From contig JAKBSB010000097.1 of NCBI GenBank assembly GCA_021845155.1, forward strand, positions 1 through 5,733: DNA of 5,733 nucleotides. Direction: 5' to 3'. The notes beneath the pieces were generated by a model. That model was not told the origin of the DNA and did no database searches. It saw nothing but the letters and a program-made list of their open reading frames with translations. The translations under genes were made by a program, and so were the position numbers. Source of the DNA: Thermoplasmata archaeon (GTDB lineage Archaea > Thermoplasmatota > Thermoplasmata > Thermoplasmatales > Thermoplasmataceae). Positions 1 to 5,143 of the stretch are shown here, in pieces; position 1 is the first letter of the stretch; every line of letters begins with the position of its first letter.

Positions 1-125
1 GCTGCGCCTGTCAGCGTTGCTATGGCCGCTCCTGTCGGTGCCGCCCCGGCAACACCCTGGAACATGCTTTCCTTAAGCCCAATCGAGTTCTCCCTGAGTT
101 TTCCGGGCATATCATGAACCCCCAT
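1..125 (-). CDS. APC-family amino-acid permease, N-terminal fragment (cut by window edge)
   Basis: The fragment encodes about 41 residues running off the left edge. After MPGKLRENSIGLKES comes a small-residue-rich hydrophobic stretch, FQGVAGAAPTGAAIATLTG. This fits the start of transmembrane helix 1 in amino-acid permeases of the APC superfamily, where a glycine-rich break in the helix binds the substrate backbone. The product would be a cytoplasmic-membrane secondary transporter for amino acids or amines; the substrate cannot be told. I chose the ATG at 125 (M-G-V-H-D-M-P) because a TATA-like box centred near 152 lies about 27 bases upstream, as expected of a leaderless archaeal transcript. 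The ATG at 110 is a possible alternative, with GGGGGT upstream of it as a poor ribosome site. The family call rests on only about 40 residues and the recognisable motif. Confidence 0.72.
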   Translation of the reverse strand, partial: MGVHDMPGKLRENSIGLKESMFQGVAGAAPTGAAIATLTGA

Positions 126-148
126 TTTTCTTCATTGATCTGTCTTTC

Positions 149-156
149 AATAAATT
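149..156 (-). promoter_or_regulatory. TATA-like box of the permease gene
   Basis: On the minus strand this reads AATTTATT. Its centre is about 27 bases upstream of the ATG at 125, matching the archaeal TATA-to-start distance and implying a leaderless mRNA. The rest of the 126-281 gap holds no open reading frame worth reporting. Confidence 0.5.
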
Positions 157-242
157 GCTATGTAATGAACCATATACACATATTTTATACATTACTGTCA
201 TTATTTTCGCCATAGTGTATGTATGACCATGATTTAAATGTT

Positions 243-283
243 CTCAGGAAGTTCAAAATCACCTGAGGGAAGCACTTTTTTTT
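243..283 (+). other. 6-bp inverted repeat followed by a T run
   Basis: CTCAGG (243-248) and CCTGAG (262-267) can pair around a 13-base loop, and eight T residues follow at 276-283. On the plus strand this looks like an intrinsic terminator, but no plus-strand gene ends here. For the minus-strand gene ending at 282 the hairpin lies just downstream but has no U tract behind it. It could stop antisense or read-through transcription, or be chance. Confidence 0.3.
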
Positions 284-806
284 ATACCAGAATCAGCTCA
301 GTCTCATTGGAAATGTAGACAGCACAGGAAGACGGCTCAGTTTCAATGGACCTGTATAGTGGATTGGACGTGCTGCCTATCCTGAAATCTCCAGGAAGAT
401 TGACTGCAATGACGTTTCCGTTAAAAAGTGGGGTTTGGTAGAGGAGTCTCCTGAAAAAGTCAATAAGTTCACTGTTCAGGGTTGGGTAGTTTCTTCCGGC
501 TGGTGTAAGTTTTACTGATTTTGCCGGGACTGGATCAACTTTGTAAACTTCCACTGTATCATTGACTTTTGAACCGCAGTTCTCTCTCATAACCGAATCT
601 ATCTTTATTTCTTCCCTGCCTGAATCATCTTCACGCATCTCGTAAACTCTTCCGATGGCAAAATTATTGCCACGTATTGCCACGTAGTCATTTAACTTTA
701 AATTTAACTGTTCCATTATTTCTTTATCTAACCTTACCCTGGCTTTGAATGGATCTAATGAATTAGACTCTACGACCTTCAACCTGATGGATTTTTCCTC
801 GATCAT
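282..806 (-). CDS. Stand-alone Cdc48/VAT N-terminal domain-like protein
   Basis: The 174-residue protein resembles the N-terminal substrate-recognition domain of the archaeal Cdc48-type unfoldase VAT along its whole length. Residues about 1-93 match the double-psi beta-barrel half: LKVVESNSLDP, then ARVRLD, then IGRVYEMRED and IDSVMRENCGSKVNDTVEV. Residues about 94-174 match the second, four-stranded lobe, ending in ISNETELILV exactly where VAT would pass into its first ATPase domain. There is no Walker A or B motif, and the 155 bases after the stop hold no ATPase remnant, so it appears to be a complete single-domain protein. In Cdc48/VAT this domain binds substrates and adaptors. A free copy may act as an adaptor, decoy or chaperone, but that is inference. 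The start at 806 has a weak TATA-like element 26 bases upstream; the dioxygenase-like gene ends 48 bases upstream on the same strand. Confidence 0.82.
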   Translation of the reverse strand: MIEEKSIRLKVVESNSLDPFKARVRLDKEIMEQLNLKLNDYVAIRGNNFAIGRVYEMREDDSGREEIKIDSVMRENCGSKVNDTVEVYKVDPVPAKSVKLTPAGRNYPTLNSELIDFFRRLLYQTPLFNGNVIAVNLPGDFRIGSTSNPLYRSIETEPSSCAVYISNETELILV

Positions 807-827
807 TGTATCTACCAGATAGCAAAC

Positions 828-837
828 AATGTAATAG
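828..837 (-). promoter_or_regulatory. Weak TATA-like element before the VAT-N-like gene
   Basis: The minus strand reads CTATTACATT, centred about 26 bases before the ATG at 806. It suggests the gene has its own leaderless transcript in addition to any read-through from the upstream gene. The match is weak. Confidence 0.3.
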
Positions 838-854
838 CTTTGTTCAGCAGAATT

Positions 855-1649
855 TCACCGTTTCAGGGACTGGAATGTCACTGTAGTCAGTGAGGCAGCG
901 TTAAATTCAATCTCGTTAGAAAGGATGCTGGCAGTGAATTCCTTTCCCAGTGAACCGTTCAATATTCTCAAGGGGGCCTCTCCACCTTCAGGCTGTGCGG
1001 CCCTGTAAAGATCAAGGGGTGCATCCCATATGGGTACAAAAGATCCGGATTTAAAGGCGGACAGGCATATATCAAGATATTCAAGTGCTTCCTCGGGGAG
1101 GTTTCCCCCATTCTGCCACAGATCCAGCCTGTGGATAATGGACCCGGTAGTAATCAGGACCAGGTCCTTTGTATCTGCAAGTTTTCTGATGGATCTGCCT
1201 AATTTCTCGTGATCTTCTGCAGGTAGGTCATCCGATATTGACACAGGGATTACTGGGATATTATAACCCGGAAAGATATGAAGAAGAGGAGACCATGCTC
1301 CATGATCCAGGCCCCACTCATTTGCCTCTCTGGCAGAAATTCCATCCTCGTGAAGAATTTCAAGGAGTCTTCTTGCGTTTACAGGAGAACCTTTTGGTTC
1401 ATATTTTACCCTGTAAAGCTCTTCCGGAAATCCGTAAAAATCAAAAATCTGCCTGACTTTTTCCGATGTGACCACCCCGAATCCTCCGTGAGTCCGGAAG
1501 TGGGGGCTTACAATTACAATAAATTCAGGCTTTCCAGGAATAGTTTTGCCGATATTTTCAAGAGATTTTATTGTTTCAGTGTGGTCAACCCCCAGATCTC
1601 CAACAATGGTCGGTGTGTTTGGTGCAAATATAGTGGCAAGAATAGTCAT
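855..1649 (-). CDS. LigB/DODA-type extradiol ring-cleavage dioxygenase family protein
   Basis: The 264-residue protein carries the class III extradiol dioxygenase (LigB / 4,5-DOPA dioxygenase) motif order: SPHF (His50), the FDFYGFPEELY segment (69-79) typical of DODA-like members, GLDHGAWSPL (His116), TTGSIIHRLD (His173), and PEGGEAPLRI with Glu224 near the C terminus. In LigB the metal is held by two histidines and a glutamate, with a further histidine as catalytic base. His50, His173 and Glu224 look like the second ligand, the base and the glutamate. The first ligand histidine, normally near residue 12, appears to be Asn11 in APNTPTIV. The protein may therefore be a variant or non-dioxygenase member; the substrate is unknown. 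Length is normal for the family and there is no signal peptide. A TATA-like box 25 bases upstream of the ATG at 1649 suggests a leaderless mRNA. Confidence 0.8.
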   Translation of the reverse strand: MTILATIFAPNTPTIVGDLGVDHTETIKSLENIGKTIPGKPEFIVIVSPHFRTHGGFGVVTSEKVRQIFDFYGFPEELYRVKYEPKGSPVNARRLLEILHEDGISAREANEWGLDHGAWSPLLHIFPGYNIPVIPVSISDDLPAEDHEKLGRSIRKLADTKDLVLITTGSIIHRLDLWQNGGNLPEEALEYLDICLSAFKSGSFVPIWDAPLDLYRAAQPEGGEAPLRILNGSLGKEFTASILSNEIEFNAASLTTVTFQSLKR

Positions 1650-1670
1650 GGTTCAGCTATAAATGTATCA

Positions 1671-1677
1671 TATTTAC
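1671..1677 (-). promoter_or_regulatory. TATA-like box of the dioxygenase-family gene
   Basis: The minus strand reads GTAAATATGA across this site, centred about 25 bases upstream of the ATG at 1649, consistent with leaderless transcription. A second AT-rich stretch (TTTATAG) lies only about 14 bases from the start codon and is too close to serve. Confidence 0.42.
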
Positions 1678-1764
1678 GGTTTGTTTATGGTCATTTATTC
1701 CATCTATCTCAACGTGCCTGCATTTTGAGAATATCCAGCCAACTGCCTTACCGTTTCCCTTAAA

Positions 1765-1849
1765 TGCGAAGGGCCGGATTCGAACCGGCGGATCCCTGCG
1801 GAAACAGATCTTGAGTCTGTCGCCTTTAACCTAGCTCGGCAACCTTCGC
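1765..1849 (-). tRNA. tRNA-Leu (anticodon CAA)
   Basis: The 85-base gene folds as a type II tRNA. The 7-bp acceptor stem is GCGAAGG (1849-1843) with CCTTCGC (1772-1766). The D arm has GCC/GGC. The anticodon stem is ACAGA/TCTGT around the loop CTCAAGA, giving anticodon CAA, which reads UUG leucine codons. A long variable arm follows (TTCCGCAGGGATCC), then a T arm GCCGG-TTCGAAT-CCGGC. The discriminator base is A, as usual for leucine. The 3' CCA is not encoded, and there is no intron in the anticodon loop. Confidence 0.96.
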
Positions 1850-1871
1850 TCAGACCTCGTATGAATTTGCA

Positions 1872-1886
1872 CTTTATCTTATTTTT
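1872..1886 (-). promoter_or_regulatory. TATA-like region of the tRNA-Leu gene
   Basis: The minus strand reads AAAAATAAGATAAAG. Its two TATA-like parts are centred 26 and about 33 bases upstream of the mature 5' end, so transcription would start at or a few bases before the tRNA. The 83-base gap to the start codon at 1933 must also hold the divergent promoter of the plus-strand gene. Confidence 0.45.
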
Positions 1887-1932
1887 CATTCATAAATGGC
1901 AAAACTTAATTCCTGCCCGTAAATAATGACAG

Positions 1933-2148
1933 GTGAAAGCAACCTACAGGATCAATATGGAAGCTGGATTATGTGAAAATTTTATAACAACCTTCAATCA
2001 GGACAATGACAAATCCATCACAGCACATTGTGAAGATGGAAAACTTGTCATAATAATTAACGACTTAAAAATTTCAAGCCTTTACAACATGACAGACGAT
2101 ATCTTAAGAAACCTGGGCACTTTTGAAAAAATATATGAAAAAAAATAA
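1933..2148 (+). CDS. pcc1: Probable KEOPS complex subunit Pcc1
   Basis: The 71-residue protein has the size and pattern of archaeal Pcc1. A first beta strand (KATYRINM) is followed by a helix, then the strand pair SITAHCEDGKLVIIIND with alternating hydrophobics, the segment ISSLYNMTDDILRNL (48-62) matching the conserved Pcc1 helix (usually S-x-L-R-A-x-x-N/D-x-x-L-R), and a charged C-terminal tail. Pcc1 is the dimerising subunit of KEOPS, which makes the t6A modification at position 37 of tRNAs reading ANN codons. The start is GTG at 1933: an in-frame TGA lies at 1927-1929, and the next ATG (1957) would remove the first strand. The nearby ATG at 1926 is out of frame. A weak TATA-like ACTTAATT lies about 26 bases upstream. 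Recognition is by pattern, as the sequence is divergent. Confidence 0.6.
   Translation: MKATYRINMEAGLCENFITTFNQDNDKSITAHCEDGKLVIIINDLKISSLYNMTDDILRNLGTFEKIYEKK
2126..2145 (-). terminator. U-tract terminator of the gar1-tfb operon
   Basis: Reading the minus strand just past the tfb stop codon there are eight T (2145-2138), then CATATA, then six T (2131-2126). Paired U tracts of this kind are the usual archaeal termination signal. The site lies inside the last codons of the convergent pcc1-like gene, whose Lys/Glu-rich C terminus supplies the A runs on the other strand. Confidence 0.6.
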
Positions 2149-2152
2149 GGGA

Positions 2153-3103
2153 TTACTGTTCAGTCTCTTCCACATTTATGGACAGTTTCTCAGTAAGTTC
2201 CTTGTATCTGTTCCTTATTGTGACTTCAGTTACCCCTGCAACTTCGGCAACAGCTCTTTGAGTCCTTCTCTCGCCAGTCATCAGGGAAGCTATGTAGATT
2301 GCAGCAGCAGCAACGCCAGTTGGTCCTTTGCCCGAAATGAGATCATTCTCCTCTGCGCTTTTGAGTATTTCTGAACCTTTCTTCCTTGCCTCCATGGATA
2401 GCTTAAGTTTGCTGCAGAACCTGTTTATGTAGTCTTCTGGTTTTGATGGCATGATATTCAGTTTTAGATATCTGCTCATTATTCTATAGGTTCTTCCGAT
2501 CTCCTTCTTCTTGACACGGGTTACAGTCGCAATCTCGTCCAGTGTTCTTGGAACGTTAGTTATTCTGCATGCAGCGTATATTGAACCTGCAACAACACCT
2601 TCTATGCTCCTTCCTCTTATCATGTTCTGTTTGACTGCTTTCCTGTATATTACTGCGGCTGTTTCCCAGACATCCTTGGGGATGCTGAGATTGGAAGCCA
2701 TTCTCTCAAGCTCCTGCAAAGCCTGTGAAAGATTCCTCTCGGCTGCGTTTGAAACCTTTATTCTTTTCTGCCACTTCCTCAGCCTGTAAAGCTGGGCCCT
2801 GTTTCTTGTAGGAATTGATTTCCCATATGAATCCTTGTTTTTCCAGGATATATCGGTTGAAAGCCCCTTATCATGTATGGTGAAGGTCATAGGGGACCCG
2901 GTCCTGGCCCTCGCATCATTCTGCTCAGAATCGAACGCTCTCCATTCTGCCCCCTGATCTATGAAACTTTCATCTATGACAATTCCACAGTTGTTGCAAA
3001 TTAACTCCCCCCTTTCATAATCACGGACAAGCTGTGTGGATCCGCATTCGGGGCATTTCTGGATTTCTTCTACATTTTTCTTAATTTTTTCATTCTCTAC
3101 CAT
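2153..3103 (-). CDS. tfb: Transcription initiation factor B (TFB), copy in the gar1 operon
   Basis: This is the archaeal counterpart of TFIIB. It binds the TBP-DNA complex and the BRE, recruits RNA polymerase and helps open the promoter. Counting from the ATG at 3103 (316 residues), the N-terminal zinc ribbon uses Cys17, Cys20, Cys36 and Cys39. Next come the B-reader/linker region ([13 protein letters not shown] to [10 protein letters not shown]) and two cyclin-like repeats over the last 200 or so residues, closing with the BRE-reading helix region [14 protein letters not shown]. All parts are present. An upstream in-frame ATG at 3109 directly abuts the ribosome site GAGGTGA (3116-3110), whereas the ATG at 3103 sits 6 bases from it, so 3103 is preferred. 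The gene follows gar1 by 12 bases, a pairing common in Euryarchaeota. It ends 4 bases from the convergent pcc1-like gene. Confidence 0.95.
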   Translation of the reverse strand: MVENEKIKKNVEEIQKCPECGSTQLVRDYERGELICNNCGIVIDESFIDQGAEWRAFDSEQNDARARTGSPMTFTIHDKGLSTDISWKNKDSYGKSIPTRNRAQLYRLRKWQKRIKVSNAAERNLSQALQELERMASNLSIPKDVWETAAVIYRKAVKQNMIRGRSIEGVVAGSIYAACRITNVPRTLDEIATVTRVKKKEIGRTYRIMSRYLKLNIMPSKPEDYINRFCSKLKLSMEARKKGSEILKSAEENDLISGKGPTGVAAAAIYIASLMTGERRTQRAVAEVAGVTEVTIRNRYKELTEKLSINVEETEQ

Positions 3104-3109
3104 CTTCAT

Positions 3110-3116
3110 TCACCTC
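3110..3116 (-). promoter_or_regulatory. Ribosome binding site deciding the tfb start
   Basis: The minus strand reads GAGGTGA, a strong match to the archaeal Shine-Dalgarno sequence. It shares a base with the gar1 TAG stop, lies 6 bases from the ATG at 3103 and 0 bases from the ATG at 3109, and therefore favours the shorter protein. Confidence 0.65.
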
Positions 3117-3328
3117 TAACATCTCAATGTTACTTCTTCAACCCCGGAAACATTTTCTCGTGTGGTAACAAGGGCATATGGACTTTTCACAGGTCCAAAG
3201 ATCTTCGTTATTTTACCAATGATCGAATTGTTTCTGTTGTATACACCAATGTTCATCTTAAGGCATTTCTGGGGTTTGATTACCAGTTCTCTCCCTTTAC
3301 CACCTATAACTGTGCATGTCTCTTCCAT
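3116..3328 (-). CDS. gar1: H/ACA ribonucleoprotein subunit Gar1
   Basis: The 70-residue protein is a small beta-barrel of archaeal Gar1 size. The diagnostic stretch is IGKITKIFGPVKSPYALV (about 37-54), corresponding to the family motif I-G-K-V-x-D-I-F-G-P-V-x-x-P-Y. Gar1 binds the Cbf5 pseudouridine synthase in H/ACA guide RNPs and aids substrate handling and turnover during rRNA pseudouridylation. The gene is the first of a two-gene operon with tfb, which starts 12 bases after its stop. The start at 3328 has no Shine-Dalgarno sequence, but a strong TATA box (3353-3360) lies about 28 bases upstream, predicting an mRNA with a leader of only a base or two. Confidence 0.92.
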   Translation of the reverse strand: MEETCTVIGGKGRELVIKPQKCLKMNIGVYNRNNSIIGKITKIFGPVKSPYALVTTRENVSGVEEVTLRC

Positions 3329-3352
3329 GTATTGTTGTTAATGCAAAGTTAG

Positions 3353-3370
3353 TATATAAATGTTACGCAA
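3353..3370 (-). promoter_or_regulatory. BRE/TATA promoter of gar1-tfb
   Basis: On the minus strand TTGCGTAA (3370-3363) is followed by CA and then TTTATATA (3360-3353). CGTAACA fits the purine-rich BRE pattern directly before a near-ideal TATA box. The predicted transcription start is near 3330, just before the gar1 ATG at 3328. Confidence 0.72.
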
Positions 3371-3513
3371 AATTATTAGTACATTTTATCATGGTATTAA
3401 AGGATTGGTGCATAAACCTGCTTATCGTGTGTCCAGAATAATTATTTTTAGCCATCTGTATACAAATAAAAAGGTTAATTTAATCCGCTGTGCAGTAGAG
3501 TAATTTTCGTATA

Positions 3514-3534
3514 TTGCGAAAGAAAAATTTAAAT
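3514..3534 (+). promoter_or_regulatory. BRE/TATA promoter of the second tfb gene
   Basis: TTGCGAAA (3514-3521) resembles a BRE and is followed by GAAAAA and TTTAAAT (3528-3534). A start 26 bases on would fall near 3557-3560, giving a leader of about 40 bases before the ATG at 3600. A second possible TATA, TTTATAAA at 3583-3590, lies 26 bases before the internal ATG at 3612. Confidence 0.55.
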
Positions 3535-3553
3535 GCTTATCAAAAAGGTTTAA

Positions 3554-3577
3554 TACAGTCTGTAATGTAGTGCACTA
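3554..3577. promoter_or_regulatory. Two adjacent palindromes in the second tfb leader (candidate operator)
   Basis: TACAGTCTGTA (3554-3564) is a perfect 5+1+5 palindrome. TAGTGCACTA (3568-3577) is a perfect 10-base palindrome with two further matching outer positions on each side after one mismatch. Both sit at or just after the predicted transcription start, a common place for archaeal repressor sites. No regulator is identified. Confidence 0.35.
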
Positions 3578-3599
3578 TATACTTTATAAAGGTGTACAA

Positions 3600-4529
3600 A
3601 TGGCTTCTAAAATGAGTGAAGATGGGTCAAAAAGATGCCCTGAATGCAATTCGGAGCATCTTGTGAAAGATTATGAGAGAGGAGAACTGACATGCAACGA
3701 TTGTGGTATGGTACTGGAGGATTCCCTTATTGATCAGGGACCTGAATGGAGGGCTTTTGACTCCGAACAGGACGACAGGCGTGCAAGAACAGGCTCACCA
3801 ATGACTTTTCTCAGTCATGACAAAGGACTGGCAACAGAAATTTCATGGTCCAACAAGGACTACTATGGTAAACGGATTCCACATAAAAACCGTGCACAGA
3901 TATACCGTGTAAGAAAATGGCACCAGAGAATCAGGGTCAGCAATGCAGCAGAAAGAAATCTGTCCCTTGCGTTGCAGATGCTAAACGATAATGGAGCTAA
4001 ACTTGGTATTCCAAAAGATATCAAGGAGACTGCAGCCCTTATTTATCGAAGGGCGGTGGAAAAGAACCTTATCAGGGGAAGAAGCATTGAAAGCATAGTG
4101 TGTGCATCAATCTATGCCGCATGCAGGATGATCAACCTTCCCAGGACTCTGGATGAGATCGCCAAGGCTTCAGAGGTTAACAAAAAGAAAATCGGGAAGG
4201 CCTACAGGCATCTTGCAAAAGAACTAAGCCTTAACCTGAAACCTACGACACCGTATTCATACATAGCACAGTTCTGCAACAAGCTTGAACTGGACAAGCA
4301 GGCAATTGTAGTCAGTGAGGATATTGTAAGGAAATCAATTGAACTTGGAATTTCCTCAGGAAAGGGGCCCACAGGAGTGGCAGCTGCCTCAATATATATT
4401 GCATCAGTAATGGTTGGAAAACCAAGAACACAGAAAGAGATAGCAAGGGTTTCCGGTGTTACAGAGGTAACCATCAGGAACCGGTACAAGGAAATAAGCA
4501 AACATCTTGGTATTCCTGAAATGGAATAA
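3600..4529 (+). CDS. tfb: Transcription initiation factor B (TFB), second copy
   Basis: The 309-residue TFB paralogue aligns with the other copy almost without gaps. The zinc ribbon is Cys13, Cys16, Cys32 and Cys35, followed by the same B-reader/linker block ([23 protein letters not shown]), two cyclin folds, and the BRE-reading segment [14 protein letters not shown]. By eye the zinc ribbon and linker are the most alike; the middle of the cyclin repeats differs most (for example LNDNGAKLGIPKD against [13 protein letters not shown]). I prefer the ATG at 3600, preceded by AAAGGTG with a 5-base spacer. An in-frame GTG at 3570 would lie inside a palindrome and add ten unlikely residues, and the ATG at 3612 could serve a leaderless transcript. 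The guaA subunit gene starts 2 bases after the stop, so they are probably co-transcribed. As a second factor it may serve a different promoter set, which is inference. Confidence 0.94.
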   Translation: MASKMSEDGSKRCPECNSEHLVKDYERGELTCNDCGMVLEDSLIDQGPEWRAFDSEQDDRRARTGSPMTFLSHDKGLATEISWSNKDYYGKRIPHKNRAQIYRVRKWHQRIRVSNAAERNLSLALQMLNDNGAKLGIPKDIKETAALIYRRAVEKNLIRGRSIESIVCASIYAACRMINLPRTLDEIAKASEVNKKKIGKAYRHLAKELSLNLKPTTPYSYIAQFCNKLELDKQAIVVSEDIVRKSIELGISSGKGPTGVAAASIYIASVMVGKPRTQKEIARVSGVTEVTIRNRYKEISKHLGIPEME

Positions 4530-4531
4530 AT

Positions 4532-5098
4532 ATGAAAATCGATGTAATAGACAACGGTGGTCAGTGGACTCACCGTGAATGGCGTGTGCTCAGGGATCTG
4601 GGAGTGGAGAGCAGAATAGTTCCCAATACTGCAGATTCACATGATCTGGACGGCCTGGATGGCCTTGTCCTTTCCGGTGGGGCGCCCAGTATAGTTTCCG
4701 AGCTGGGAAAGCTGGGAAACATAAGCAATTTTTTTAAGGATCATGATTTTCCGATTTTCGGGATATGTGTTGGTGCACAGTTTATAGCACTGCATTACGG
4801 AGGTGAAGTTGGGCCGGGAGAACATCCTGAGTTTGGCAAGACTGAGGTGGAATTCTCACAAACTGACGGGATACTAAAGGGAATCCCATCCAGGATTATT
4901 GCGTGGGAAAACCACAACGATGAGATCAAGAACCTCCCGGATCAGTTCAATCTGTATGGACATTCCAGATACTGCAAGGTCCAGGCTTTCGGTCATAAAA
5001 ATGAGAGGATTTTTGGGGTGCAGTTTCATCCGGAAGTTGAAAACACACAGTTTGGAAAAGAAATTTTTAAAAATTTTGTGGACATCTGCAGACGGTAG
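4532..5098 (+). CDS. guaAA: GMP synthase, glutamine amidotransferase subunit A
   Basis: The 188-residue class I (triad) glutamine amidotransferase is the archaeal split form of the N-terminal half of GuaA. It releases ammonia from glutamine, which the separate ATP-pyrophosphatase subunit uses to convert XMP to GMP in purine synthesis. Visible motifs are VIDNGGQWTHR (5-15), VLSGGAPSI (46-54), the nucleophile elbow GICVGAQ with Cys79, and FHPEVENTQFG with catalytic His166 and Glu168. The elbow reads G-A-Q where many relatives have G-H-Q; the catalytic cysteine is intact. Length is normal for the archaeal subunit. The start codon lies 2 bases after the tfb stop with no clear Shine-Dalgarno sequence, implying translational coupling. 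The synthetase subunit is not in the window. Confidence 0.93.
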   Translation: MKIDVIDNGGQWTHREWRVLRDLGVESRIVPNTADSHDLDGLDGLVLSGGAPSIVSELGKLGNISNFFKDHDFPIFGICVGAQFIALHYGGEVGPGEHPEFGKTEVEFSQTDGILKGIPSRIIAWENHNDEIKNLPDQFNLYGHSRYCKVQAFGHKNERIFGVQFHPEVENTQFGKEIFKNFVDICRR

Positions 5099-5116
5099 TG
5101 TCTACACGAAAGCCAA

Positions 5117-5127
5117 TATTTTAAATA
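5117..5127 (+). promoter_or_regulatory. TATA box of the PRC-barrel gene
   Basis: TATTTTAAATA is centred 22 bases before the ATG at 5144, compatible with a leaderless or nearly leaderless mRNA. It shows the gene need not depend on the tfb-guaA transcript that ends 45 bases upstream of its start. Confidence 0.5.
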
Positions 5128-5143
5128 GCATTCCCGTAATTAT

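Larger units (their letters stand above)
3329..3599. promoter_or_regulatory. Divergent promoter region between the two tfb genes
   Basis: This 271-base gap carries no credible gene. It holds the gar1-tfb promoter at its left end, the second tfb promoter and leader at its right end, and AT-rich sequence between with small palindromes (AATAATTATT at 3437-3446, TGTATACA at 3457-3464). A direct repeat AAAAAGGTT(T)AAT occurs at 3468-3479 and 3542-3554, flanking the right-hand TATA box. Confidence 0.6.

Noticed and set aside
1278..1763. 161-residue plus-strand open frame
   Set aside because: It lies antisense to the well-supported dioxygenase-family gene and its promoter, shows no domain pattern, and has low-complexity cysteine- and serine-rich composition typical of shadow frames.
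1704..1889. 61-residue minus-strand frame over the tRNA
   Set aside because: It is the translation of the tRNA-Leu gene and its flanks.
1926..1974. ATG at 1926 as start of the Pcc1-like protein
   Set aside because: It is out of frame with the conserved protein and reaches a stop after about 16 codons.
2511..2789. 92-residue plus-strand open frame resembling a membrane protein
   Set aside because: It is the antisense of the first cyclin repeat of TFB; antisense of helical coding sequence often looks hydrophobic.
3570..3599. GTG start adding ten residues to the second TFB
   Set aside because: The extension MHYILYKGVQ has no counterpart in the other TFB, the GTG sits inside a palindrome, and no ribosome site or correctly placed TATA supports it.
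4202..4573. 123-residue minus-strand open frame
   Set aside because: It is antisense to the conserved second cyclin repeat of the second TFB and the start of the guaA subunit; its hydrophobic runs mirror those codons.
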